A stretch of DNA of 54,123 nucleotides from Phycisphaerales bacterium (GCA_022839625.1 JALHJL010000020.1:1-54123); one strand, 5' to 3'; positions 1 to 9,026 are shown, counted from the stretch's first letter. Notes: generated by a model not told the origin, from the letters alone. Translations and numbers: made by a program.

Positions 1-151
1 CTTCGTGTGCTGGTGCGAGAATCCCTTCGTGTGCTGGTGCGAGAATCCCTTCTCGCACCCACTTGGGCGGGAATCCCTTCCCGCGTGCAGACTGGCCCGT
101 CGCTCGCGCTCCGGGCTCCGATCGGCCGACCGGGAGGTCGGCCGCTACACG
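1..151. repeat. Hairpin-repeat array I
   Basis: A mosaic of palindromic modules downstream of the minus-strand phosphatase gene. Two tandem 24-nt units (5-28 and 29-52) each begin GTGTGCTGGTGCGAG. Only the second is completed into a hairpin: 36-59, stem GGTGCGAGAA, loop TCCC, then the exact complementary arm. A second hairpin lies at 67-84 (stem GCGGGAA, loop TCCC). A third lies at 124-143 (stem GGCCGACC, loop GGGA, which reads TCCC on the minus strand) and is followed by GCTACACG. Positions 85-125 recur with one mismatch at 46735-46775. Positions 152-237 are GC-rich and hold nothing else I recognise. Confidence 0.85.
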
Positions 152-237
152 TCCGGCGGGCGGGCCGCCCACGCCACCCAGGAATGGGGAAGCCACCCCC
201 GGCGAACCAGGAGGTTGCACTCGGCGGAAGCAGGAAC

Positions 238-1851
238 CTACACGCGGTGCGCGAGGATGACCGTGATGTCGTCCGGCTGCTGGCCGCCCTCCGTGAAGTT
301 GCGGAGATCGGTCAGCAGCTCCTTCAGCATCGCGCTGGCGAGCTGCCCGAAGCCGTCGCAGAGGATGTTCACGAAGCGCTCTTCGCCGAACACTTCGTCC
401 CGCCGGCTTTTCGCCGTCACCACCCCCGGCGTGAACAACACGAGCGTTTCGCCGGGTTCGAGCTGCTCCGGCAAGAGCGGATACACCGTGCTCTTGACGA
501 GCCCCAGCGCCGGAACGGGCTCTTCGCCGCCGAGCTGGCGCGGCTCTCCGCGTTGTCCGATGATGTACGCGCCGAGGTGTCCGGCGACCGAATAGCGCAT
601 GACGCCGCTGTCGGGATCGATGACGCCCGCGAGGCACTCGAGGGGATGGTCCTTCTGGCCGTCGTACAGCATCCAGTTCAACATGCGCAGGCAGACGGCG
701 GGATTGTCCTGGTGCATGACCGCGGACCGGAAGGCGGTCTGGGCCTGCGTCATCAGCATGCTCGGCACGGCACCGGTGGCCGACGTGTGCGCGATCATGA
801 ATCCGGCCAGGTTGTTGGACAGCCGCACCACGTCGTAGATGTTGCCGGTGCGCTCGCGGCCGGGCTCGCGGAACGCGCCGAAGACGAGCTGGCCCTCCCA
901 CTGCGGCAGCTTGCGCGGCGTCAAACGAGCCTGGATTTCGTGGGCGACGCTGACCTGCCCGTCGATTAAGGCGGCGCGATTGCGCGCAAGCGTCTTGAAG
1001 ATCGCGTCCAGGTGATACGCGACGACGTTCAGGTGGATGATGAAGTGGTCCAGGTCGCGCGCATCGTAGCGCCGGCCCGAATCCCCGCTGTCCACGTACA
1101 CCATGCCCAGCTTGCCGTCCGGGCCGAGCAGCGGTCCGGCGAGCGCCGAGGTCTGATCTTCCCGGCTGGCGACCGGCACCAGTACGAACTGCGCGCGGTC
1201 GAGCACGCGCGGTTTGAGTTCATTACCGAGTTCCGGCAGGTCCGTCGCCTGGCCGGTGATCAGCCGGCCCTCCTCGTACTCCATCGGCCCGTAGTTGATT
1301 CGGCGGACGCCGATCCACGCCCGCTGCGCCGCGAACACCGCCAACAGGTGGGCCAGGGCGCGGTCCATCAACTCTTCAACCGTGAGGCAGCCGGCGGAGG
1401 CGAGGGCGGCGCGACTGATGCCGTCGAGCTGTCCGGGAGCGACGGCCAGGGCCTCCTCGGCCCGCTTCAGCAGCGCGCCAAAGGGAAGCTTGGCCTGGGC
1501 AAAGCGCTCCAGTTGGGCGCGGGACGTGCCCAAGGCGACCCGCGGCGCTGCGGACTCGTCGTAGTCGGGGTAGACCCGGATGGCGTAATCGAGGAGCTGA
1601 ATCTCGTCGCCGGCCTTCAACTGCGTCCGGTCCACGACCGTCGTACCGTTTACCGAGATCGGGCAGGCCGTATCCAACTGCTCCAGCGACCAGCCGTTTT
1701 CCGACTCCGGGACGATGACCGCCTGCTGGGACGCGATCCGCGAATCCGGCAACTGGATGCGACACCCGTCCCGCGAGCCGACGTACACTGCCTCGCGCCC
1801 ACAGACGACGTCGGCGATCATGGCTTCGCTTTGCAGGACGATGAGACGCAT
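238..1851 (-). CDS. FHA-GAF-SpoIIE (PP2C-type) serine phosphatase
   Basis: 537 aa with no signal peptide, so probably cytoplasmic. The N-terminal ~100 residues read as an FHA domain (VGSRDGCRIQLPDSRIASQQA, then ISVNGTTV), which binds phosphothreonine peptides. The middle (about 150-290) fits a GAF sensor domain (RALAHLLAVFAAQRAWIG, LGMVYVDSGD). The C-terminal ~240 residues are a SpoIIE/PP2C-type phosphatase: GNIYDVVRLSNN is the first metal-binding region, followed by VAGHLGAYII, ETLVLFTPGVV and the terminal QPDDITVILAHR. The architecture implies a regulator that dephosphorylates a protein partner, for example an anti-sigma-factor antagonist, with input through FHA and GAF. No partner-switch genes are adjacent; the nearest genes are chemosensory. 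The ATG start has no strong ribosome-binding site, so the start is fairly but not fully certain. Confidence 0.85.
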   Translation of the reverse strand: MRLIVLQSEAMIADVVCGREAVYVGSRDGCRIQLPDSRIASQQAVIVPESENGWSLEQLDTACPISVNGTTVVDRTQLKAGDEIQLLDYAIRVYPDYDESAAPRVALGTSRAQLERFAQAKLPFGALLKRAEEALAVAPGQLDGISRAALASAGCLTVEELMDRALAHLLAVFAAQRAWIGVRRINYGPMEYEEGRLITGQATDLPELGNELKPRVLDRAQFVLVPVASREDQTSALAGPLLGPDGKLGMVYVDSGDSGRRYDARDLDHFIIHLNVVAYHLDAIFKTLARNRAALIDGQVSVAHEIQARLTPRKLPQWEGQLVFGAFREPGRERTGNIYDVVRLSNNLAGFMIAHTSATGAVPSMLMTQAQTAFRSAVMHQDNPAVCLRMLNWMLYDGQKDHPLECLAGVIDPDSGVMRYSVAGHLGAYIIGQRGEPRQLGGEEPVPALGLVKSTVYPLLPEQLEPGETLVLFTPGVVTAKSRRDEVFGEERFVNILCDGFGQLASAMLKELLTDLRNFTEGGQQPDDITVILAHRV

Positions 1852-2337
1852 CTCGGGCGGCTCGCTCGAAACCTGTTTCTGTCAAACGACTTACGCTGCC
1901 GCGGCGACATGGACCGCGCTGCGCCGCCTGATGGGAACCGGCATACAGGGCAGCACACCAGTATTCTACGGCACGTCCAGTTGTCCAGCAGCGTGCCGAC
2001 TGCCGCCCGGTGACCGCGGCTCGCAGCCGAACACGGCGGCAACCGCATCGGGGAGCGTGGGTCTCCAGCCCCCGCGGCACGTTTCCGGCCGGGGCCGGCG
2101 ACCCGGGCTCCCCCAGCCGATTGCGGTCTCGTTCTCGCGAGTCAGCAGATTGGTGCGGCGTCCCACTGAAACGTCAACTTGCACACGCCGCGACAATCAT
2201 GTGGCGCGGCAGTCCCGCGTGCTCAGGTCCGGGATGCTACGCGTGCCGTAAAAGACACCACACGAACGGGCGGCATCGTACCGGCCGGCGGCGCTGTCCG
2301 CCAGTCCCCCGGGTGTGCCGGCTCGCTTTCGGACAGC
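1852..2337. other. Intergenic region, nothing recognised
   Basis: 486 bp between the phosphatase start and the cheY stop codon, both on the minus strand. The open frames here have no conserved motif and carry no credible start with a ribosome-binding site. I see no strong hairpin-plus-T-run terminator. It presumably holds the 3' end of the chemosensory transcript and the phosphatase promoter. Confidence 0.5.
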
Positions 2338-2712
2338 TTAGGACGCCGGCGCGGCGGCTCCAAGTATGCCCTTGACCTTGGCGGCGAGTTGGTCCGGCGA
2401 GAAGGGCTTGATGAGGTAGTCGTTGGCCCCGCTCTTGATCGCCTCGATGACGCGCGACTTCTCGGCCTCCGTGGTAACCATGATGACGGGCGTCTTGTGG
2501 CCGGCCTGACGGATGGCGCGCAGCGCGTCGATACCGCTCATCTTCGGCATGTTCCAATCCAGGAGGATCAGGTCGATCCCGCCGGCCTGCATCGCCTTGA
2601 CAGCCTCAGCGCCGTCACCGGCTTCGGTCGCTTCCTGGACTCCGACCATGCCCAGGGCCTTGATCACAATGCGGCGGATCGTGAGGGAATCGTCGACGAC
2701 CAGAGCTTTCAT
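2338..2712 (-). CDS. cheY: CheY-like single-domain response regulator
   Basis: 124 aa, a lone receiver domain. The acidic pair is in ALVVDDSLTIRR, the phospho-acceptor is Asp52 (ILLDWNMPKMSG), the switch Thr is in VTTEAEKS and the conserved Lys is Lys102 in LIKPF. There is no output domain, as expected for CheY, which carries the signal from CheA to a motor or another target. The ATG at 2712 was chosen over an upstream in-frame ATG because the receiver begins immediately after it. The gene starts 11 nt after cheX ends on the same strand, so the two are co-transcribed. Pairing with the CheX phosphatase supports CheY rather than a generic receiver. No motor gene is in the window, so the output is unknown. 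Confidence 0.9.
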   Translation of the reverse strand: MKALVVDDSLTIRRIVIKALGMVGVQEATEAGDGAEAVKAMQAGGIDLILLDWNMPKMSGIDALRAIRQAGHKTPVIMVTTEAEKSRVIEAIKSGANDYLIKPFSPDQLAAKVKGILGAAAPAS

Positions 2713-2723
2713 CAGCGCGACCT

Positions 2724-3185
2724 CTAGTTCGGGTTGTAGGTGACTTCCATCGTGAAGTTGCCGGCGTTGGACGTGAACGGCACTTCCAGCCACACCGACT
2801 TGGTCGGGTAGCGCAAGCGGTAGCCCGTGCCGTCGACCACCGTGGGCAGGCCCAGCTCGAGCGGCGGGTCGTGGTTGAACTTGGCCTTGGCCGAGCCGGC
2901 CACCATGTTCGCCAGCTCGGCCACCGCATCGGTGACTTCATCGTTGACGGCCGTCATCGGCGTACCCAGCATGCGGCTGGCCAACTGCAGCGCCGTTTGC
3001 GGCGGAAAGCGCAAGGCCACCACGCCGCTCACCTGCCCGCTCAGCCCCACCAGCGAGGTGACCAGCGGCCCTTTGGCCTGGCCGTCGCTCACCTTGAGGC
3101 CGTTGCGCTGCGGCTTCACGTCGAGCATCGTGGTGAACACGGTGTCAACCGCCTCGATAAACGGGTTAATGTAACTGACGTCCAC
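2724..3185 (-). CDS. cheX: CheX-family CheY-P phosphatase
   Basis: 153 aa. The fold pattern and the ExxN active-site motif of the CheC/CheX/FliY group are visible as Glu90 and Asn93 in AVAELANMVAGSAK, with an N-terminal INPFIEAVDTVFTTML like that of CheX. These proteins hydrolyse the aspartyl phosphate on CheY and so end the signal. The GTG at 3185 is preferred over an upstream in-frame ATG because it has GGAGG at ideal spacing and because homologues begin near this point. It lies directly upstream of cheY, its expected substrate. There is one ExxN motif, as in CheX; CheC usually has two. Confidence 0.85.
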   Translation of the reverse strand: MDVSYINPFIEAVDTVFTTMLDVKPQRNGLKVSDGQAKGPLVTSLVGLSGQVSGVVALRFPPQTALQLASRMLGTPMTAVNDEVTDAVAELANMVAGSAKAKFNHDPPLELGLPTVVDGTGYRLRYPTKSVWLEVPFTSNAGNFTMEVTYNPN

Positions 3186-3435
3186 GGTTCGTCCTCCGCC
3201 AAAACGGTACTTCGGCGATGCTCCGCGGTTCAGCAAGGCGGTCGCCGCCGGCCGGGTCGTCACAGCCGTTGGCCGCTGCCCGCATGTGCGCGGCACTGCG
3301 TCCAGCAGGCAACATCGTCGTGTTCCGGGCGTAGGTTGCGGAAGGCCAACGTGTCATAAGTGGTTCAGCGGCGAGTGTCCCATATCATCCCTGCGGCCGA
3401 GCGCGCCGGCGGCGGACCGCTGGTCGAGCGCTGCA

Positions 3436-4509
3436 TCACGACGCACTCACCGGCCTCCGGGCGGACGTACTCAACAACTTCGCGACGGCCGCCGGAATCT
3501 GCGGCAGCGGCACGATGTGATCGACCTCGCCCGTCGCCGCGGCGGCCTTGGGCATGCCGTACACGTAGGACGTTGCCTCGTCCTGGGCAATCGTGTAGGC
3601 GCCCGCCTGATGCAGCTCCACAACGCCCTCGGACCCGTCGCGTCCCATTCCGGTCATGATTACGCCGACCGCCCGCGACCCGCACACTCGTGCGATGGAC
3701 TTGAACATGACGTCCACGGACGGCCGGTGTCCGGAAACCAGCGGGCCGGAGTCCAGCTTCACTGCCAATTCCACGCCGCGCCGTGCGAGCCGCAGGTGGG
3801 CATTGCCCGGGGCGATCAGCACGGTCCCTTGTTTCAGCGGGTCGCCGGAATGCGCTTCGCGGACGGTCATCGCGCACAGCGCGTCGAGGTGTCGCGCGAA
3901 AGAGGCCGTGAACATGGCCGGCATGTGCTGCGTGATGACGATCGGCACGAAGTCGCTCGGGAATGCCGGCAGCATCTCGTACAACGTCTGCGGCCCGCCG
4001 CAACTGATCCCAATCCCCACCACCCAACCCCGCGCCTGGTTCGGCGGCAGGGTCGGGGCCCGGCTGATCCTGGTACCGGATGTTGGCGCAACCCGGCGTC
4101 CGCGAACGCGCGCGGCGGCGAGGACCTTCGCGACGAGCTGTTCTCGGAAATCGGGCAGGGTGGCCCCGCCAGCCGCCTGCGGCTTGGTGATGTAGTCTAC
4201 CGCCCCCTTCTGGAGTGCTTCGAAGGTGATCTGGGCGCCGCTCTGCGTCAGCGTGGAGACCATCACGAAGCTGACCGGCGCCTTGCCGACGACGCGCTCC
4301 AGGACGCCGATCCCGTTCAACCGTGGCATCTCGATATCGAGCGTGACTACGTCCGGCCGCAGCGACTTGATCTTCGCCAGCGCGTCCAGACCGTCGCTGG
4401 CCTCGCCCACGACCCGGATGCGGGCCGCTTGCGAAAGTCCGCGGCGTATGATCGCCCGGATCAGCGGGCTGTCGTCCACGATGAGAACACGTACTTGCGT
4501 GCCGGCCAT
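3436..4509 (-). CDS. cheB: CheB-type chemotaxis protein-glutamate methylesterase
   Basis: 357 aa. An N-terminal receiver domain (VLIVDDSPLIR; phospho-acceptor Asp58 in TLDIEMPRLNG; Lys in ITKP) is joined by a linker to the CheB catalytic domain. The catalytic Ser169 is in GIGISCGGP, His195 in TQHMPAMF and Asp291 in GMGRDGSEG. It demethylates or deamidates glutamates on chemoreceptors to reset adaptation. The ATG at 4509 has AAGGA upstream and sits just before the receiver domain; a longer frame to 4635 lacks family support. It precedes cheX and cheY with a 250-bp gap, so it may share their transcript. No CheA, CheR, CheW or receptor gene is in view, so the rest of the pathway must be elsewhere. 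Confidence 0.92.
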   Translation of the reverse strand: MAGTQVRVLIVDDSPLIRAIIRRGLSQAARIRVVGEASDGLDALAKIKSLRPDVVTLDIEMPRLNGIGVLERVVGKAPVSFVMVSTLTQSGAQITFEALQKGAVDYITKPQAAGGATLPDFREQLVAKVLAAARVRGRRVAPTSGTRISRAPTLPPNQARGWVVGIGISCGGPQTLYEMLPAFPSDFVPIVITQHMPAMFTASFARHLDALCAMTVREAHSGDPLKQGTVLIAPGNAHLRLARRGVELAVKLDSGPLVSGHRPSVDVMFKSIARVCGSRAVGVIMTGMGRDGSEGVVELHQAGAYTIAQDEATSYVYGMPKAAAATGEVDHIVPLPQIPAAVAKLLSTSARRPVSAS

Positions 4510-4704
4510 ACGAACGATCCTTGTCCCGGGACCGTGGCCGCGCCCCCGTCCGGACGGTGTCCCTTGTACACGGGTAATATCGGCGGACTTCCCCCGCCGG
4601 CCCCAGAAAGGCATTTGACATCCGGGCACCAACAAGCGATAGTAAAGTTCCGTGCCCGATTGGCGCGACGAGAGACCGCTCCTGGCGCTGCACTAGCCGT
4701 GTTT

Positions 4705-4726
4705 GCCGTGCAAAAAAAAGCACGGC
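4705..4726. other. Hairpin with an A8 loop
   Basis: A perfect 7-bp stem (GCCGTGC with its complement) encloses eight A residues. It lies between the cheB start and tRNA-Asp. On the minus strand the loop is eight T. It could be a promoter-proximal structure for cheB or a processing signal for the tRNA. It does not have the stem-then-T-run order of an intrinsic terminator in either direction. Confidence 0.5.
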
Positions 4727-4793
4727 GGTTGCGCCGGTGTAGGAGTTCGTCCGACGCGCGCGCTGTGGCATCCACCCGCGACGGTGAACGTCC

Positions 4794-4867
<74 letters not shown>

Positions 4868-5004
4868 TTCCAGTCAGTCGTCACGCTTGTTGCAGCACGT
4901 CCGTCGTGCGCGTGCCCGGCAGCCCCCTCACATTGCAGACTGTCCTTCCCCCGGCCGCACGCACTGCATGCACGGTGTGCATCTGTGCCGCAACGCCACG
5001 TCGC

Positions 5005-6369
5005 TCACGCCCGCGCGAGAATTCGCGGCCGTGCGATCACGCCCCATCCCGCACACGCGGCGTAAACGGCGAACTGCACCACCGCCCGAACGAGCAACGT
5101 CTGAGCCGCTCCCAGCACTGGAGTTGCGCCGGGGATCAGCAGTACGGCCGCCACGATCGTGGCGGCCAAGGTGGTCGCCTGGGCCGGCACCTGCACCCAG
5201 AACAAGCGCATCTGTGTCGTCGCGGCGCCGAGCACGTTCGTAAGCAGCGCCAGGCAGCTCGCGACGACGACGATGCGGAACTCCGTCTCGAACTGAGCGT
5301 ACTCCGCCGTGTAGAGCGTCTTCAGAATCCACCCGCCGAACATCCACGCCACGACCAGCACGCTGCCGCCCACGACCGCCGCGGCGGCAATCAACCGGGC
5401 GCCCAGCCGCAGGAAGGCCCGCAGGTCGCGCTGGTAGTGAACGGCCAGGCGGCTGGCCGCCGCGGTCATGGTCTGAATCACAACGAGGTTGCCGGCCAGC
5501 GTGATGTAGGCCAGCGCGCCGAAGTACCCCAGCCAGGCTTTGCCGTCGGGCTGGTGCTCAAGGACCACCCGCGGCACCGACTCGCACAAATTGATGACCA
5601 ATGCGACGACCCCCAGCGGCAGTGTCTGGACGGCCAGCGTGCGGACCGCCGAACCCGCGTTGTGCCCCGACCCGCGGCTCGCGCGGTTTCCCATCCTCTC
5701 TCTACCAGGGTGCGCCGTTCCCGTGGCGCGCCGCCGGTCGAACAACAACCAGACCGCGGCGAAGCCCAGCGCGTGGAGCAGCGCGGCCAACGCCGCCCCC
5801 TCCGCCAACCGCCCCGGCGCGAGGTTCCCCCGGACGGTCAGCGAGTAGTACAGCGGCACCACCACCGCAAATGGTAGCAGCAGCGCGAGACCGCGCAGCC
5901 CGATGCTGATTCCCAACAGGTCCAGCCGCTCACGGCGCTGATACACGCCCCAGCCAAGTTCGGCCCATCCCCACAGGCTGCGGGCCGCGAACACCCCCGC
6001 CAGGATCAGCGCGTAGCTCGCCGGTGCCGCACGCCCGGCCGCTTGCCATACCAGCACCCCGAGCAGCACGCCGACCGCCACCAGGAGCGACCGGCGGCGC
6101 AGCGTGGCGTACGTGCTCAGCGAGAACCGTTCCGCGGCATCCGATACGTAGGCACTGCGCAGCTCGAGTCCGAAGAACAGGACGACCGGCGTGGCGAGCG
6201 CGAGGGCGAGAACGTATTGGCCCTGAATGCTCGGCGAGGCGAACTTGGCCAGCAGCACGAGCACGCCAAGCTGGCAGGCGTGATAGAAGCCCGTGCCGCC
6301 GATGGTCCACAGGGCATTGCGCCACAGCGGGCGAAAGCCCGGCGGCAGCGGCGGATGAGGTCCGTCCAC
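5005..6369 (-). CDS. Wzx/MATE-like polysaccharide flippase family membrane protein
   Basis: 454 aa with about a dozen hydrophobic segments and a cytoplasmic N-terminus. The first segment (WRNALWTIGGTGFYHACQLGVLVLLAKF) and the following FASPSIQGQYVLALALATPVVLFFGLELR resemble the opening helices of O-antigen and exopolysaccharide flippases of the MOP superfamily. These move lipid-linked sugars across the inner membrane. The C-terminal half has the expected second bundle (VVALVINLCESVPRVVLE ... YFGALAYITLAGNLV). It starts with GTG 19 nt after the preceding secreted-protein gene and is probably co-transcribed with it. No glycosyltransferase lies next to it, so the substrate is unknown. The family is likely, the specific role is not established. 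Confidence 0.65.
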   Translation of the reverse strand: MDGPHPPLPPGFRPLWRNALWTIGGTGFYHACQLGVLVLLAKFASPSIQGQYVLALALATPVVLFFGLELRSAYVSDAAERFSLSTYATLRRRSLLVAVGVLLGVLVWQAAGRAAPASYALILAGVFAARSLWGWAELGWGVYQRRERLDLLGISIGLRGLALLLPFAVVVPLYYSLTVRGNLAPGRLAEGAALAALLHALGFAAVWLLFDRRRATGTAHPGRERMGNRASRGSGHNAGSAVRTLAVQTLPLGVVALVINLCESVPRVVLEHQPDGKAWLGYFGALAYITLAGNLVVIQTMTAAASRLAVHYQRDLRAFLRLGARLIAAAAVVGGSVLVVAWMFGGWILKTLYTAEYAQFETEFRIVVVASCLALLTNVLGAATTQMRLFWVQVPAQATTLAATIVAAVLLIPGATPVLGAAQTLLVRAVVQFAVYAACAGWGVIARPRILARA

Positions 6370-6388
6370 GGCGTCCGCCTTCGGCGGG

Positions 6389-7246
6389 TTACGGCAGCTC
6401 TACGTCGTCCATCTCGATGGGAAGCGACACGTCGTCGATCTGCGGATGGATCTCCAGCACGAGTTGCATCTCGTCGTTGAACGGCGTCGCGTCGAAGTAG
6501 TACAACTGGCAGAGCTCGCCGGACTTCCTGAGCGCCGGGCTGTCGCGGGCGGGGATCGGGCGCATGGCGCCGTCATAGAAGCTGGCCCGCTGGATGTTGT
6601 CGCCCTTGGTCACGTACCACAACGCGATGCAACGGTTGGCGGGCGGCTCGATCTCGAGCTCTTCGACCGACACAATCTGAACCTCAACGCCCAGGGCCTC
6701 CAGCCGCGGGTCCGCGATCCGCTTGCCGTAGTACTGGAGCGGGTTCTCGATCGTGACCTTCTCGGTTGCGTCGGCGAGAATCAGGCGGATCGCGCCGCGC
6801 ATCCGCTTGAGCTTCAGCGCGCCGCGGGCCGACAGCTTGTTCCGCGCGAGGACGATCAGCCCCTCGCCCCTCAGCCGCTCGGCGGGCATCATCATCGGCC
6901 GCGTGCCGGTCCTGTCGGCCTCGGTGTAGGTGTCTTCGTCGAGTAATACCTGCCCGGTGTCGTCCACCAGCTCGGTGAAGATCACGTTGCCCTGGCGCAC
7001 GACCTGCGTGAGGCGCTCGCCGCGGATACGGAACTGCATGCCCAACTCCGGGCGCATGCGCGCGGCCAGGTCCGGGTCGGTGGACCGGAGCCGGATCTCG
7101 CGCATGGCGAGCAACTCGACCTGCAACGGGCCTTCGTCGTACGTCGGCGCGACGACCGGCTCGGCCGGGGGTTCGTCCGTCACGGGCTGGGCCGCGGCCC
7201 CGGGGACCTGGGGTAGCCACCAAAGCAATAGAACCAAGTAGAACAT
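6389..7246 (-). CDS. Secreted protein of unknown function
   Basis: 285 aa. A clear signal peptide (MFYLVLLLWWLPQVPGAAAQ, probable cleavage after AAA or AQ) places it outside the cytoplasm. The rest is soluble and mixed alpha/beta with no repeats and no Cys-rich region. Stretches such as GERLTQVVRQGNVIFTELVDDTGQVLL and ARNKLSARGALKLKRM suggest beta-rich binding modules but match no family I can name. The ATG at 7246 was chosen because it places the signal peptide at the N-terminus; a longer frame adds an Arg-rich non-signal extension. It lies 133 bp downstream of a response regulator and 19 bp upstream of the flippase, so a link to cell-surface assembly is possible but is inference only. Confidence 0.65.
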   Translation of the reverse strand: MFYLVLLLWWLPQVPGAAAQPVTDEPPAEPVVAPTYDEGPLQVELLAMREIRLRSTDPDLAARMRPELGMQFRIRGERLTQVVRQGNVIFTELVDDTGQVLLDEDTYTEADRTGTRPMMMPAERLRGEGLIVLARNKLSARGALKLKRMRGAIRLILADATEKVTIENPLQYYGKRIADPRLEALGVEVQIVSVEELEIEPPANRCIALWYVTKGDNIQRASFYDGAMRPIPARDSPALRKSGELCQLYYFDATPFNDEMQLVLEIHPQIDDVSLPIEMDDVELP

Positions 7247-7379
7247 GATCGCCCTTCCTGCTGAGCCACTCGGAACGGAACGCCTACGTCGGCCGGGCCG
7301 TGCCACCGACTCTCGCCGTGACCGCGCTCGGCACGGCCGACACACAGCGCCGCTATCTTCGCGACCGCCGCCGCCGCCG

Positions 7380-7766
7380 TCAACCGGCCAGCAGCTTCTC
7401 GACCATCTCCAGCAGACGTTCCATGCGGAACGGCTTGTTCAGGTATCCGCTTACGCCGAGGGCCTCCGCGTATTGGCGATGACGGTGCCCCTGGTTCCCG
7501 GTGATCATGATGGTCTTCGGGGCCTTGTCGCGCGGGATCTTCTGCCGGAGCTGTTCGAGCACGAGGAACCCGCTCTTGCCAGGCAGCATGATGTCCAGAA
7601 TCACGAGCTGCGGCGCGAGCTTCTCGACCAGTGTGACAGCGCTGTTGCCGTCGGTCGCGGTTTGGATGGTTGCCCCGGTGTCCGCCAACCCGGTGGTGAT
7701 GGCGGTCAGGATGTCCGGATCGTCGTCTACCACGAGGATGGTCTTGCCTGCCAAGTTTTGGGCCAC
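7380..7766 (-). CDS. Single-domain response regulator
   Basis: 128 aa, receiver domain only. It shows ILVVDDDPDILTAI, phospho-acceptor Asp58 in VILDIMLPGKSGF, Thr in IMITGNQG and Lys in YLNKPFRME. The GTG start at 7766 is supported by AAGGAG at good spacing and by the receiver beginning nine residues in. It has no DNA-binding or enzymatic output, so it is either a phosphorelay intermediate or acts by protein contact. No histidine kinase is adjacent. It is divergent from the MCE gene at 7896, with 129 bp between them for two promoters. It is unrelated to the chemosensory CheY beyond the fold. Confidence 0.85.
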   Translation of the reverse strand: MAQNLAGKTILVVDDDPDILTAITTGLADTGATIQTATDGNSAVTLVEKLAPQLVILDIMLPGKSGFLVLEQLRQKIPRDKAPKTIMITGNQGHRHRQYAEALGVSGYLNKPFRMERLLEMVEKLLAG

Positions 7767-7895
7767 GGCATTCTCCTTCCTGCTGTTGCAGTGTACTATT
7801 GCTCGGGTAGCCGTACAACGTGGCGTGCTACCAGCGATTTGTACCGCGCCGCGGAGCGCCGGTTCGAGCCGGACCGCAAGAAGGGAGCACAAATC

Positions 7896-9026
7896 ATGGA
7901 GGAAGGGCGTCGAAATCTGATGGTCGGGGTCTTCGTCCTCGCGGGGCTGGGTGCGCTCGGCACCCTCATCGTGCTATTCGGACAGGCCCCGACCTGGTTG
8001 GCCATGGGCAAGACCTACCCCCTGCACGTCCACTTTAATGAAGTCAGCGGCGTCCGCGAGGGCAACCTGGTCACCGTGAAGGGGATCGAGATCGGCCGCG
8101 TCGACCGGGTCGACCTCCACCAGCCGTCCGCGGCGGATCGCCCGCCGCCCGCACGCCTGGAAGCCGGTGACCAGGCCAACGTCCTGGTCGCCCAGGAGGT
8201 CGGCGTGGACGTTCGTCTCGCGATCAAGAGACGCTACCTGATCCCCAAGGGCAGCACGGCCCAGACCACCGAGCCCGTCTTGGGACAGGGGCGCCCGCCG
8301 GTCGAGATCATCCCGGGCCCAGCGCACGCCGAACCGCTGCCGCCCGGCGGACGCATCGAGGGCCGGGTCCGCCGCGCGATTGACGCCATCTTCCCCCCCG
8401 GCGTTGTCACCACGTTCGAGACGACGGCCCGGCACATCGGCGACGCCGCGGAGGCCCTGACGCCCGTGCTGGATGAGTTCAAGGAGTTGCTCGAGGCGCG
8501 GGCGCCCAGCGCCGTGGACCAGCCCGGCGGCCCTCAAGGCAATCTCTCGAGCGCGATGGCGCGGCTCGATTCCTCGCTGAAGCACTTCAACGACGTGCTG
8601 GGCGACGCGCAGGTCAAGAGCCAGCTTCGCGAGACGGTGGCGAACGCGCACGAGATGTCAGCCAAAGGCACGAAAGTCATGGCCGATCTCGAATCCGCCG
8701 CCGCCGACGCACGGGAGCTCGTCGCCGACGGGCGGAAGGTGGCGGCCCGCGCCGACGAAACGCTGGCCAACCTGGATGCACAGGTGACCGACGTCGCCCG
8801 GAAGACGGTGGACAGTCTGGACCGCGCCGACCGGTTCCTGGATCACCTGAACGTGATCGGCCAGCAAGTCGCCTCCGGGCAGGGCAACGTCGGGCAACTG
8901 CTGATGGATTCGAAGCTCTACGAAGCCATGACGCTTACCGCCCAAAGGCTCGCGATAGCCGTCGAAGAGGCCCGCGGCCTGATCGCCGAGTGGCGCGAGG
9001 GGAAAGTCCGCGTGACGGCGTTTTGA
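7896..9026 (+). CDS. MCE/MlaD-domain protein (lipid transport substrate-binding component)
   Basis: 376 aa. It has a short cytoplasmic N-terminus, one transmembrane anchor at about residues 9-30 (LMVGVFVLAGLGALGTLIVLFG) and an MCE domain (YPLHVHFNEVSGVREGNLVTVKGIEIGRVDRV ... IKRRYLIPKGSTAQ). A long helical C-terminal region (about 190-360) follows and may form the tunnel or coiled-coil part seen in this family. MCE proteins form rings that carry phospholipids between membranes with an ABC permease (MlaE) and ATPase (MlaF). The ATG at 7896 has AAGGGAG nine bases upstream, far better than the upstream frame. The permease and ATPase genes are not in the window, so this copy is an orphan. Family call firm, cargo unknown. 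Confidence 0.85.
   Translation: MEEGRRNLMVGVFVLAGLGALGTLIVLFGQAPTWLAMGKTYPLHVHFNEVSGVREGNLVTVKGIEIGRVDRVDLHQPSAADRPPPARLEAGDQANVLVAQEVGVDVRLAIKRRYLIPKGSTAQTTEPVLGQGRPPVEIIPGPAHAEPLPPGGRIEGRVRRAIDAIFPPGVVTTFETTARHIGDAAEALTPVLDEFKELLEARAPSAVDQPGGPQGNLSSAMARLDSSLKHFNDVLGDAQVKSQLRETVANAHEMSAKGTKVMADLESAAADARELVADGRKVAARADETLANLDAQVTDVARKTVDSLDRADRFLDHLNVIGQQVASGQGNVGQLLMDSKLYEAMTLTAQRLAIAVEEARGLIAEWREGKVRVTAF

Noticed and set aside
4705..4726. Intrinsic terminator at the A8-loop hairpin
   Set aside because: The A/T run is in the loop, not after the stem, in either direction.
3365..4771. 468-codon minus-strand frame overlapping cheB in another phase
   Set aside because: The cheB frame has all catalytic residues; this one is Arg-rich with no motif.
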